64,000 nucleotides of DNA from Phenylobacterium montanum (GTDB lineage Bacteria; Pseudomonadota; Alphaproteobacteria; Caulobacterales; Caulobacteraceae): positions 3,008,501 through 3,072,500 of the forward strand of contig NZ_CP073078.1 of the NCBI RefSeq assembly GCF_018135625.1. The letters run 5' to 3'. Positions 55,852-64,000 of the stretch are shown one piece after another. Position 1 is the stretch's first letter; every line of letters starts with the position of its first letter. Position numbers and translations under genes: made by a program. The notes below the pieces were generated by a model. It was not told the DNA's origin. It saw nothing but the letters and a program-made list of their open reading frames with translations, and searched no databases.

Positions 55852-56988
55852 TTGGTGGAACTGACCGAAACCCGGGCCAAGACCCCAGCGTCGGCCCGAG
55901 CCGCCTCAGCCTCCGCCGAACTGACCGTGGTCGCGCCGACTTTCAACGAATGCGCCAATGTCGAAAAGCTGGTCGCCAAGCTGGACGCGGCGCTGGCCGG
56001 GATCGCCTGGGAGGCGGTGTTCGTCGACGACAATTCGCCCGACGGCACGGCCGAGGCCGTCAAGGCCGTCGCGGCCCGCGACCCGCGCATCCGCTGCATC
56101 CGGCGCGTGCGCCGCCGCGGCCTGGCCGGCGCGGTGGTCGAAGGCGCCCTCTCCAGCGCCGCGCCCTACGTGGCGGTGATCGACGCCGACCTGCAGCACG
56201 ACGAGACCCTGCTGCCCCGGATGCTGGAGCAGCTCAAGTCCGGCGCGGCCGAGCTGGTGGTCGCCAGCCGCTATGTCGGCGGCCCCAAGACCATCGAGGG
56301 CCTGGACGGGCCCATGCGCCGGATGGGCAGCGACCTCGCCAACAAACTCGGCCGCATGGTGCTGCGCCAGGACGTGTCGGATCCGGTCAGCGGTTTCTTC
56401 ATGATCCGCCGCGAACTGGTCGACCGGGTGGCGCCCAGCCTAGCCACCGAGGGCTTCAAGATCCTGTTCGACATCATCGCCAGCCAGCCCGAGCCCCTGA
56501 AGATCGTCGAGCTGCCCTATGTCTTCCGCGAGCGCGAGGCGGGCGGCTCCAAGCTCGATAAGCGGATCGTCATCGACTATCTGGGACTTCTGCTGTCCAA
56601 GCTCTCCGGCGGGGTGATCCCCTCGCGGGCGCTGATGTTCGGCATGGTCGGCGCCAGCGGCCTCGTCGTGCACCTGACGGTGCTGCAGCTGCTGCTCTCG
56701 ACCGACCTCAACTTCTCGCTGATCCAGTTTCTGGCGGCCATGACCGCCATGACCACCAACTACATCTTCAACAACATCACCACCTATCGCGACCGGCGCA
56801 AACGCGGCCTCGCCTTCGTGGTCGGCTATGTGAAGTTCTGCGCCCTCTGCTCGATCAGCGTCTTCACCAGCGTGGCGGTGGCGACCATGGTCAGGAGCTG
56901 GGGCGTCTATCCCCAGATCGCCGGCGCCTCGGGCGCGGTGCTGGGCGCGCTGTGGAATTATGTGACGACGGCGCTGGCGGTTTGGTAG
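55852..56988 (+). CDS. Fused GT2 glycosyltransferase and GtrA-type membrane protein
   Basis: A 378-residue membrane enzyme. Residues 18-250 are a dolichyl-phosphate mannose synthase-like GT2 domain with VVAPTFNECANVEKLV, VFVDDNSPDGTAEAV and VIDADLQHDETLLP. Residues 255-378 are a GtrA domain with about four membrane helices (MFGMVGASGLVVHLTVLQL). Such fusions attach a sugar to a polyprenyl-phosphate carrier and flip it across the membrane for surface glycan or lipid modification. The start is TTG 55852 or GTG 55855. No other glycan genes are adjacent. Confidence 0.92.
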   Translation: MVELTETRAKTPASARAASASAELTVVAPTFNECANVEKLVAKLDAALAGIAWEAVFVDDNSPDGTAEAVKAVAARDPRIRCIRRVRRRGLAGAVVEGALSSAAPYVAVIDADLQHDETLLPRMLEQLKSGAAELVVASRYVGGPKTIEGLDGPMRRMGSDLANKLGRMVLRQDVSDPVSGFFMIRRELVDRVAPSLATEGFKILFDIIASQPEPLKIVELPYVFREREAGGSKLDKRIVIDYLGLLLSKLSGGVIPSRALMFGMVGASGLVVHLTVLQLLLSTDLNFSLIQFLAAMTAMTTNYIFNNITTYRDRRKRGLAFVVGYVKFCALCSISVFTSVAVATMVRSWGVYPQIAGASGAVLGALWNYVTTALAVW

Positions 56989-57001
56989 GGCGCTACGGCG
57001 T

Positions 57002-57367
57002 TCATCGTGTTGGGAACGGCCTTGCTCCGGGCAAAGCGCCTTGCACGTAGACATGCTCAAGCGAACTGAAGTCTTCGTTGGTCAGTGATGGTCCAAGCCT
57101 CTTGACGTAGTCTGGCAAGGCCCCCAACAGAAACCAGCCCGGCTTTCCCGTGAAATCGACGATCGCCTCACCTCGCCCCTGCACCGCAAGAAGGCTTTCG
57201 AGCATTATTTCGAATACGTGGATGTCGTTGGCATCAAAATCATCTGGCCAATCGTCACCACACTCTTCGTGGATGGCCCGGTTGCGCGCGATCTCCTGCT
57301 CGGCCAACGCAATCAAGTGAGGCATGGCGCGTTGGGAAACCACCAGCATCTGGATTTCCTCGTCCAT
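57002..57367 (-). CDS. Hypothetical protein, 121 aa, lower GC
   Basis: A soluble, acidic protein of unknown family. It begins MDEEIQMLVVSQRAMPHLIA and has ECGDDWPDDFDANDIHVFEI and DFTGKPGWFLLGALPDY. The base composition is less GC-rich than the genes on both sides, which suggests a recent single-gene arrival. No signal peptide, membrane segment or catalytic motif is seen. It could be an orphan immunity or regulatory protein, but there is no evidence for that. Confidence 0.62.
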   Translation of the reverse strand: MDEEIQMLVVSQRAMPHLIALAEQEIARNRAIHEECGDDWPDDFDANDIHVFEIMLESLLAVQGRGEAIVDFTGKPGWFLLGALPDYVKRLGPSLTNEDFSSLEHVYVQGALPGARPFPTR

Positions 57368-57419
57368 TGGTCATTCCTCGGGAATGGAAACCCTCCCTGA
57401 AAGCCTTGCCGAGAGTGGA

Positions 57420-57455
57420 GCCGCGGCCGGCGGCTTGGTCAAGGCCGGCCGCGGC
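57420..57455 (-). terminator. Long inverted repeat downstream of the acyltransferase gene
   Basis: GCCGCGGCCGGC (57420-57431) and GCCGGCCGCGGC (57444-57455) are perfect 12-bp arms with a 12-nt loop. They lie 56 bp after the stop of the minus-strand acyltransferase gene. No U-run follows, so this may be a stabilising stem and not a full terminator. Confidence 0.5.
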
Positions 57456-57510
57456 AATACTGGCCTGCAAGGCTTAAGGGTGGGTCCGGGAAGTTCGCCG
57501 CACCAACAGC

Positions 57511-58541
57511 TTAACCCGTCGCCTCCACCCGCTGCTCCTCCATCCCCATCGAGATCAAAAGCGGCGCCGTGGCCTGTCGCGCCTGGAAATCGGCTTTCGA
57601 GCCCAGGCCGCGCCAGCCGCTGAGGATGAGCGACTGGGCGATGGCGCCGCCGAGGGTGGCGCCGGGGCCGGTGACGATGAAGATGTCGGGCGCGAACTCG
57701 CGGGCGGCGTTCTCGATCGCCTTGGTGAAGTCGTAGGTCTCGGTGATCTGATGGCCCAGGGTGTAGTCCCAGAGCGCCGCAGGATCGGTCGCGCCCGGCT
57801 GCCAGACCGCGCCGCGGCCGTCGACCAGCGGCACGGCCGGCTGGCCGAACAGCGAGGCCGGCAGGGCGGCGCGGCCTTTTTCGGCCACCGGCGCCTGCAG
57901 GTGCGAGTGGAAGCCGGCGTGGTTGGACAGGCGCATGGGAAAGCGCCCCTGCACCGGCGGCACCGCCGCCTCGAAAGCCGACAGACCCGCCTCGTCCCCG
58001 GCCAGGACCAGCATGCCGCCGAGGTCGATGGAGAGCGTCAGCACATGCCCCGGCCGCGCGCCGATCTCGGCTGTGAGGGCCAGGAGCTCGGCCTTGCGCG
58101 CCATGTCGGGAACCCAGTCCTCGCCGACGAAGGGATAGATCAGCTGGCCGCCGATCAGGCTCTCCTGCATCAGGGCGCCCATGGTGTTGGCCACCTTGAA
58201 CCCGGCCTCGGGGCTCAAGGCGCCGGCGCAGGCCAGGGCCGAATACCAGCCCATGGAATTGCCGGTGACGGCGACGATCTGGATCTCACCGCGGTCGATG
58301 GCCATGAAGTCCGCCAGGGTGGCGGAGAAGATCAGGGCCGAGGCGTTGTCGCCGCGGGTGTGACGGGCCACCGAATAGGTCTTGGCCCCGTCGAGATCGG
58401 CCAGGGTCTCCTGGCCAAGGCGCCGGCGCTCCTCGTCGAACCCGGCGAACAGGGCCGCGCGGCCGGCGTGGTGGCGGGCCAGATAACCCAGCTCAGTCTT
58501 GTTGTAGACGCCCCGGCCGGGGCAGACGACGACGGCGGTCT

Positions 58542-58545
<4 letters not shown>
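57511..58545 (-). CDS. Malonyl-CoA:ACP transacylase-like acyltransferase (FabD fold)
   Basis: A 344-residue acyltransferase-fold protein. The nucleophile loop is VTGNSMGWYSALA with Ser97, a GNSMG variant of the usual GHSxG, and the substrate-side helix is FPMRLSNHAGFHSHL with the matching His. The fold and size match FabD-type transferases, but no ketosynthase or acyl carrier gene is close. The GTG at 58545 overlaps the stop of the fused E1 dehydrogenase gene (GTGA), so the two are coupled. It may transfer or hydrolyse the acyl-CoA made by that enzyme. The specific acyl group is unknown. Confidence 0.78.
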
Positions 58546-60734
<2,189 letters not shown>

Positions 60735-60886
60735 AGGCGGATCCTCTCCCAAATCACGACACGGCGCCGCTTTTTTGGGCGGCGCCCGGCGTCCTTCATA
60801 CTGGGGGCCTCGCCTTCCGGCTAGGCGCTGGTCGCGATCCCGGGCGGCCGCAAATCCGATCGTCCGATCCAATGCGGGCTTGCAGC

Positions 60887-60916
60887 GACCGCCCATGCCC
60901 TTTTCACTGGGCGGTC
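60887..60916. promoter_or_regulatory. Inverted repeat in the promoter region between two ThDP enzyme genes
   Basis: GACCGCCCA (60887-60895) and TGGGCGGTC (60908-60916) are perfect 9-bp inverted arms with 12 bp between them, about two helical turns centre to centre. The site lies 29 bp before the decarboxylase-like ATG and about 150 bp before the E1 start. It is a good candidate operator for one regulator acting on both. Confidence 0.5.
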
Positions 60917-60944
60917 AGTGACCGGTTAAACAGGAAACAAGCCC

Positions 60945-62486
60945 ATGAACGGCGCCGATGCGATCCTCGCCACCCTGGCCGACAATGGAGTCGAGGCCTG
61001 TTTCGCCAATCCGGGCACCAGCGAGATGCACTTCGTCTCGGCCCTGGACCGCGAGCCGAGGATTCGCCCCGTACTATGCCTGTTCGAAGGCGTGGTGACC
61101 GGGGCCGCGGACGGCTACGGCCGCATGGCCGGCAAGCCCGCCGTGACCCTGCTGCACCTGGGCCCCGGCTACGCCAACGGCGTCGCCAACCTGCACAACG
61201 CCCGGCGCGCCTATACCCCGATCGTCAATGTGATCGGCGACCACGCCACCTATCACCGCAAATATGACGCGCCCCTGACCAGCGACATCGAGGCCCTGGC
61301 CCGGCCCAATTCGCGCTGGATCGGCGTGGCCGAGGACGCCGACCACGCCGCCTATCTGGCGGCCGAGGCGGTGCGCCACAGCTTCGGCCCGCCGGGCGGC
61401 TCGGCCACCCTGGTCCTGCCCGCCGACTGCGCCTGGTCGCCGGCGACGCGCAAGGGCGGGGTGGCGGAGCGGCCCATGCCGGCGGCGCCGGACGGCGCGC
61501 AGGTCGATGCGGCCGCCCGCGCGCTGAAGGCGGCGGCCAAGCCGGTGGTGCTGATCGGCGGCCAGGCCTGCGAGGCGCGCGGCCTGGCGGCGGCGGGTCG
61601 GCTGGCCGCCCACGGAATCCGCGTCCTGACCGACACCTTCGTCGCCCGCCAACCCCGCGGCGGCGCGCGCTACAGCCCTGACCGCATGCCCTATTTCGCC
61701 GAGATGGCCCTGTCGGACCTGGCCGGCGCGGATCTGATGGTGCTGGCGGGCACGACCCAGCCGGTCGCCTTCTTCGCCTATCCGGCGATGCCCAGCGTGC
61801 TGGTGCCCGAGGGCTGCCAGGAACTCAGCCTGGCCGGGCGCGCGGAGGACGCTGGCGCAGCTCTGGAAGCCCTGGCCGACGCCCTGGGCGCCCCGGCCGA
61901 GGCCGCGCCCAACGGATACGCCGTGCCGGAGCGGCCGACCGGCGAGATCAACGCCTACACCATCGGCGCCTCGATCGCCCGGCACATGCCGGAGGAGACG
62001 GTGATCTCGGACGACGCGGTGACCTCGGGCCTGCCGATCTTCATGCAGACCCGGGGCGCACGGCCGCACGACTGGCTGGCCCTGACCGGCGGGGCGATCG
62101 GCCAGGGCATTCCCGTGGCCATCGGCGCGGCGGTGGCCTGCCCCGACAAGAAGGTCCTGTGCCTGACCGGCGACGGGGCGGGCATGTACACGGTGCAGGG
62201 CCTGTGGACCATCGCCCGCGAGTCACTCGACGTGACCGTGGTGGTGTTCGCCAACCACAGCTACCGCATCCTGGGCATCGAGCTGTCGCGCACCGGCGCC
62301 GGCAAGCCCGGCGTCTCGGCGGCCAGCCTGCTGGACCTGGGCGACCCCCGGATCGACTGGACGGCCCTCGCCCGTGGCATGGGCCTGCCGGCGGTGCGCT
62401 GCGAGACCGCCGAAGCCTTCGACGCCGCCCTGGCCGGCGCCATGGGCCAGAAGGGGCCGATCGTGATCGAAGCGGCGATGAGCTAG
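60945..62486 (+). CDS. Acetolactate synthase/benzoylformate decarboxylase-type ThDP enzyme
   Basis: A 513-residue thiamine-diphosphate enzyme. The N-terminal part has NGVEACFANPGTSEMHFVSA and the catalytic Glu in LCLFEGVVTGAADGYGRM. The C-terminal TDP-binding motif is LTGDGAGMYTVQGLWTIA, then FANHSYRILG in place of the usual GDG...NN end. The length (about 510) is near that of benzoylformate decarboxylase or related enzymes. No regulatory ALS subunit is adjacent. It faces the fused E1 gene across a shared promoter, so a linked 2-oxoacid pathway is possible. Confidence 0.88.
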   Translation: MNGADAILATLADNGVEACFANPGTSEMHFVSALDREPRIRPVLCLFEGVVTGAADGYGRMAGKPAVTLLHLGPGYANGVANLHNARRAYTPIVNVIGDHATYHRKYDAPLTSDIEALARPNSRWIGVAEDADHAAYLAAEAVRHSFGPPGGSATLVLPADCAWSPATRKGGVAERPMPAAPDGAQVDAAARALKAAAKPVVLIGGQACEARGLAAAGRLAAHGIRVLTDTFVARQPRGGARYSPDRMPYFAEMALSDLAGADLMVLAGTTQPVAFFAYPAMPSVLVPEGCQELSLAGRAEDAGAALEALADALGAPAEAAPNGYAVPERPTGEINAYTIGASIARHMPEETVISDDAVTSGLPIFMQTRGARPHDWLALTGGAIGQGIPVAIGAAVACPDKKVLCLTGDGAGMYTVQGLWTIARESLDVTVVVFANHSYRILGIELSRTGAGKPGVSAASLLDLGDPRIDWTALARGMGLPAVRCETAEAFDAALAGAMGQKGPIVIEAAMS

Positions 62487-62962
62487 CTGGCCCGATATGG
62501 ACCGCCCGGCGGGCCCCAGTTCCAGCGCGGCATGGGCTGGACAGGATCGGGCGCACTGACGCCGGCGCGCGAATTGAGGACCGCCAGGCGCGAACCCCAC
62601 TCCAGGTAACCGACGAAGGCCGAGCGGAATTCGGGGTCATCCGGCAGGCCGGCCTCGTCGGCGGTCTCCAGCAGCAACGACACCCATCGCCGGCGCTGGG
62701 CTTCCGTAAGCTGGCGGCCGAGGTGTTTGGAGATCATCAGGGCGTGGGAGCCGCCCTGACCCGAATACAAGGGACCGCCCTCCAGCACCTCGGCGATGAA
62801 GCGCGCCACGCGGTCGGCATGGCCGGCTGGCATGCCCGCGAACACCGGCCCCAGCAGCGGATCGGCCGGTACCTTGGCGTAGAAGGCGCGGGCAAGGCGG
62901 CGCAAGGCTTCGGGCCCGCCGGCCCAGTCGCACAGGCTCGGGATCGCATTCTCTTCGCTCAT
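62483..62962 (-). CDS. Truncated haemoglobin (group II-like)
   Basis: A 159-residue globin of the two-over-two type. It has LARAFYAKVPADPLLGPVFA, an E-helix stretch around RVARFIAEVLEGGP, and the proximal-His region HALMISKHLGRQLT with His80 and Trp93 downstream. The pattern fits group II, which often detoxifies NO or oxygen radicals. The C-terminal tail (about 30 residues) is Pro/Trp-rich and unusual. The ATG at 62962 overlaps the stop of the monooxygenase-fold gene (ATGA). Confidence 0.87.
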   Translation of the reverse strand: MSEENAIPSLCDWAGGPEALRRLARAFYAKVPADPLLGPVFAGMPAGHADRVARFIAEVLEGGPLYSGQGGSHALMISKHLGRQLTEAQRRRWVSLLLETADEAGLPDDPEFRSAFVGYLEWGSRLAVLNSRAGVSAPDPVQPMPRWNWGPPGGPYRAS

Positions 62963-63267
62963 CGCGTCCACACCACCTCGGTCGGGCGATAGTGGCGCAT
63001 CTCGGCGATCTCCGGGATGAAAGGACGGATGGCGGCCAGAAACGGCGGGAAATGCGGTCCGCGGCGGAAGCCCTCCAGGTGGCTCTCGGTCGAGGTCCAA
63101 TGGATGCGCAAAATGAAGCTCGACGGCTCCTCTTCGCACTGGGTCAGTTGGTAGCCCTGGCACTCGGGCGCGGCGGCGAGATGCCGGCCGGCCTCGGCAT
63201 AGGCGGCGATCAAAGTCTCCGGATCGTGCGCCTGAAGCGCGTAGCGGATGTATTCCACCGTTCCCAT
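62959..63267 (-). CDS. Antibiotic biosynthesis monooxygenase (ABM)-domain protein
   Basis: A 102-residue dimeric alpha-beta barrel protein. The strand MGTVEYIRYAL, the helix ETLIAAYAEAGRHLAAA, and SSFILRIHWTSTESHLEGF are typical of the ABM/quinol-oxygenase group, which often modifies small aromatic or quinone compounds without cofactor. The translational overlap with a globin gene suggests the two act together. It is divergent from the HxlR regulator. Confidence 0.85.
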   Translation of the reverse strand: MGTVEYIRYALQAHDPETLIAAYAEAGRHLAAAPECQGYQLTQCEEEPSSFILRIHWTSTESHLEGFRRGPHFPPFLAAIRPFIPEIAEMRHYRPTEVVWTR

Positions 63268-63327
63268 CTATCGCCTCCGCAATCATGTTTGGGCGCCGAA
63301 TGGGCCGTGCGGGCGAGGGGCGGTCAA

Positions 63328-63343
63328 CGCACCAGTTGGTGCG
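63328..63343. promoter_or_regulatory. Candidate HxlR operator
   Basis: CGCACCA and TGGTGCG form 7-bp inverted arms with a 2-bp centre. The site lies 16 bp before the hxlR-like ATG and 60 bp before the divergent monooxygenase start. HxlR dimers bind symmetric sites between themselves and the genes they control. Confidence 0.6.
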
Positions 63344-63359
63344 CGTGCAAGGAGAGGTG

Positions 63360-63743
63360 ATGAAGCGGTTGAAGGCGCGGTACGGCTGTCCGGTCGAGTT
63401 GGCGCTGGAGTTCGTCGGCGGCAAATGGAAGGCGGTGATTCTGGCCTGGCTTAAGGAGTCGCCGCACCGCTATGCCGAGTTGCGCGCCCGCCTGCCCGGC
63501 GTTTCCGACAAGGTGCTGACCGAAAAACTCAAGGACCTCGAGCTTTTGGGCCTGGTCGAGAAAGCCGCCATCAACGGGTCCGGCTCGGCTGTGGTCTATC
63601 GCCTGACCGAGCGGGGCGAAGGCCTGCGTCCGGTGCTGGATGCGCTCTACGCCTGGGGCGGAGCGCTCGGCCCGGAGCTGTCGGTGATCATCGGACCTGG
63701 CGATTCGCCCACGAAAAAGCCCGCCGGCGAGCCGGCGGGCTGA
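63360..63743 (+). CDS. HxlR-family transcriptional regulator
   Basis: A 127-residue winged-helix regulator with the family signature: CPVELALEFVGGKWKAVIL, HRYAELRARLPGVSDKVLTE and LKDLELLGLVEKA. The first Cys in YGCPVEL is the redox-sensing position known in HypR/QorR-type members. It faces the monooxygenase-globin pair, which it probably controls under quinone or electrophile stress. The ATG at 63360 follows AGGAGAG. Its last codons lie inside the terminator of the next, convergent gene. Confidence 0.92.
   Translation: MKRLKARYGCPVELALEFVGGKWKAVILAWLKESPHRYAELRARLPGVSDKVLTEKLKDLELLGLVEKAAINGSGSAVVYRLTERGEGLRPVLDALYAWGGALGPELSVIIGPGDSPTKKPAGEPAG
63713..63741 (-). terminator. Intrinsic terminator of the convergent right-edge gene, inside the hxlR 3' end
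   Basis: AGCCCGCCGGC (63718-63728) and GCCGGCGGGCT (63731-63741) are perfect 11-bp arms with a 2-nt gap. On the minus strand the stem is followed by TTTTT, so it should end the gene that starts beyond 64000. It encodes the KKPAGEPAG tail of HxlR on the plus strand. Confidence 0.85.
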
Positions 63744-63768
63744 TCCGTTCAGGCCTGTCGGCCCGGCC

Positions 63769-64000
63769 CTACTTCTTCTTATTGGTCGGCAGCTGGCAAC
63801 CGCCGCCCATGGTGGTGATCGAGCACGGAGTGAGGTGCGGCGGAGCCGGCGCGTTGTTGGCGTATTCCATCACCCAGCCCGAACCGCCGTCGGCGCAGGC
63901 CACTTCGATCAGGTCGGAATTGTCGGTCTTGCCCAGGGCGCGAGCGCCGGAGACGACGCAGGAGCCCTTGCCGGCGGCCTTCAGGTCGGCCGAATACTTG
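63769..64000 (-). CDS. Partial exported Cys-rich hypothetical protein, 5' end outside the window
   Basis: A 3'-terminal fragment of 76 codons on the minus strand, running off the right edge with no start inside the window. The visible end reads CVVSGARALGKTDNSDLIEV, then CADGGSGWVMEY, CSITTMGGGCQLPT and a final NKKK. Four cysteines and the beta-rich pattern suggest an exported protein. The frame is open through to the edge and its stop is followed by the terminator at 63713-63741. I cannot name the family. Confidence 0.75.
   Translation of the reverse strand, partial: KYSADLKAAGKGSCVVSGARALGKTDNSDLIEVACADGGSGWVMEYANNAPAPPHLTPCSITTMGGGCQLPTNKKK

Noticed and set aside
60735-60896. 54-residue N-terminal extension of the fused E1
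   Set aside because: The extension is basic and low-complexity. A TTG with GGAGAGG at a good distance lies directly before the conserved part.

Overview
This is a GC-rich chromosomal segment from an alphaproteobacterium, most likely a member of the Caulobacterales (Caulobacter/Phenylobacterium type). The assignment is an inference from a feuQ-like/ccmIEFH/degP/two-component/glnE block of the kind known in rhizobia and relatives, a PleC-like histidine kinase, a methionine synthase split into two genes, a UrcA-family protein, and several interspersed palindromic repeats typical of this group. I see no rRNA, tRNA, CRISPR array, insertion sequence or prophage. The window is mostly housekeeping and regulation.

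Layout. 1-14 kb: a sensor kinase entering from the left edge, an unknown 445-residue protein, the cytochrome c maturation operon ccmI-ccmE-ccmF-ccmH, a DegP-type periplasmic protease, an OmpR-type regulator with its kinase, and glnE. 14-26 kb: a PleC-like kinase, small unknown genes, aminopeptidase N, two methyltransferases, a beta-propeller protein with a helix-turn-helix partner, a GNAT acetyltransferase and a GFA-fold protein. 25.6-31.8 kb: a GntR-slipin operon, a GH16 glycanase with calcium-binding-type repeats, an ammonium transporter and an unknown protein. 31.9-38.4 kb: two acyl-CoA dehydrogenases with a thioesterase, a tandem UrcA protein, a bacteriohemerythrin behind a perfect FNR/FixK box, a TlpA-type thioredoxin and a hybrid kinase.

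38.8-47.8 kb: a potassium channel with an RCK domain, a TrpF-like protein, a Nudix hydrolase, a DeoR regulator behind 10-bp phased repeats, CsbD, EttA, a hydroxyacid dehydrogenase and MlaC/MlaA lipid-transport proteins. 47.9-53.8 kb: an operon for the methyl cycle, made of an ArsR-methyltransferase fusion, metF and the two halves of metH, with a perfect 16-bp palindrome just before the first gene. 53.8-57.4 kb: unknown membrane proteins, a GT2-GtrA glycosyltransferase and a small unknown gene. 57.5-62.5 kb: a fused alpha-beta E1 dehydrogenase coupled by overlapping codons to an acyltransferase, facing a second thiamine-diphosphate enzyme across a promoter region with a 9-bp inverted repeat. 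62.5-64 kb: a truncated globin and a monooxygenase-fold protein facing an HxlR regulator, then the 3' end of a secreted protein running off the right edge.

The most interesting leads are the E1/acyltransferase cassette opposite a second ThDP enzyme, the ArsR-methyltransferase fusion in front of split metH, the FNR-box hemerythrin, the DeoR phased operator, the HxlR/globin module and a terminator embedded in the end of the hxlR coding region. None can be called a new system from sequence alone.
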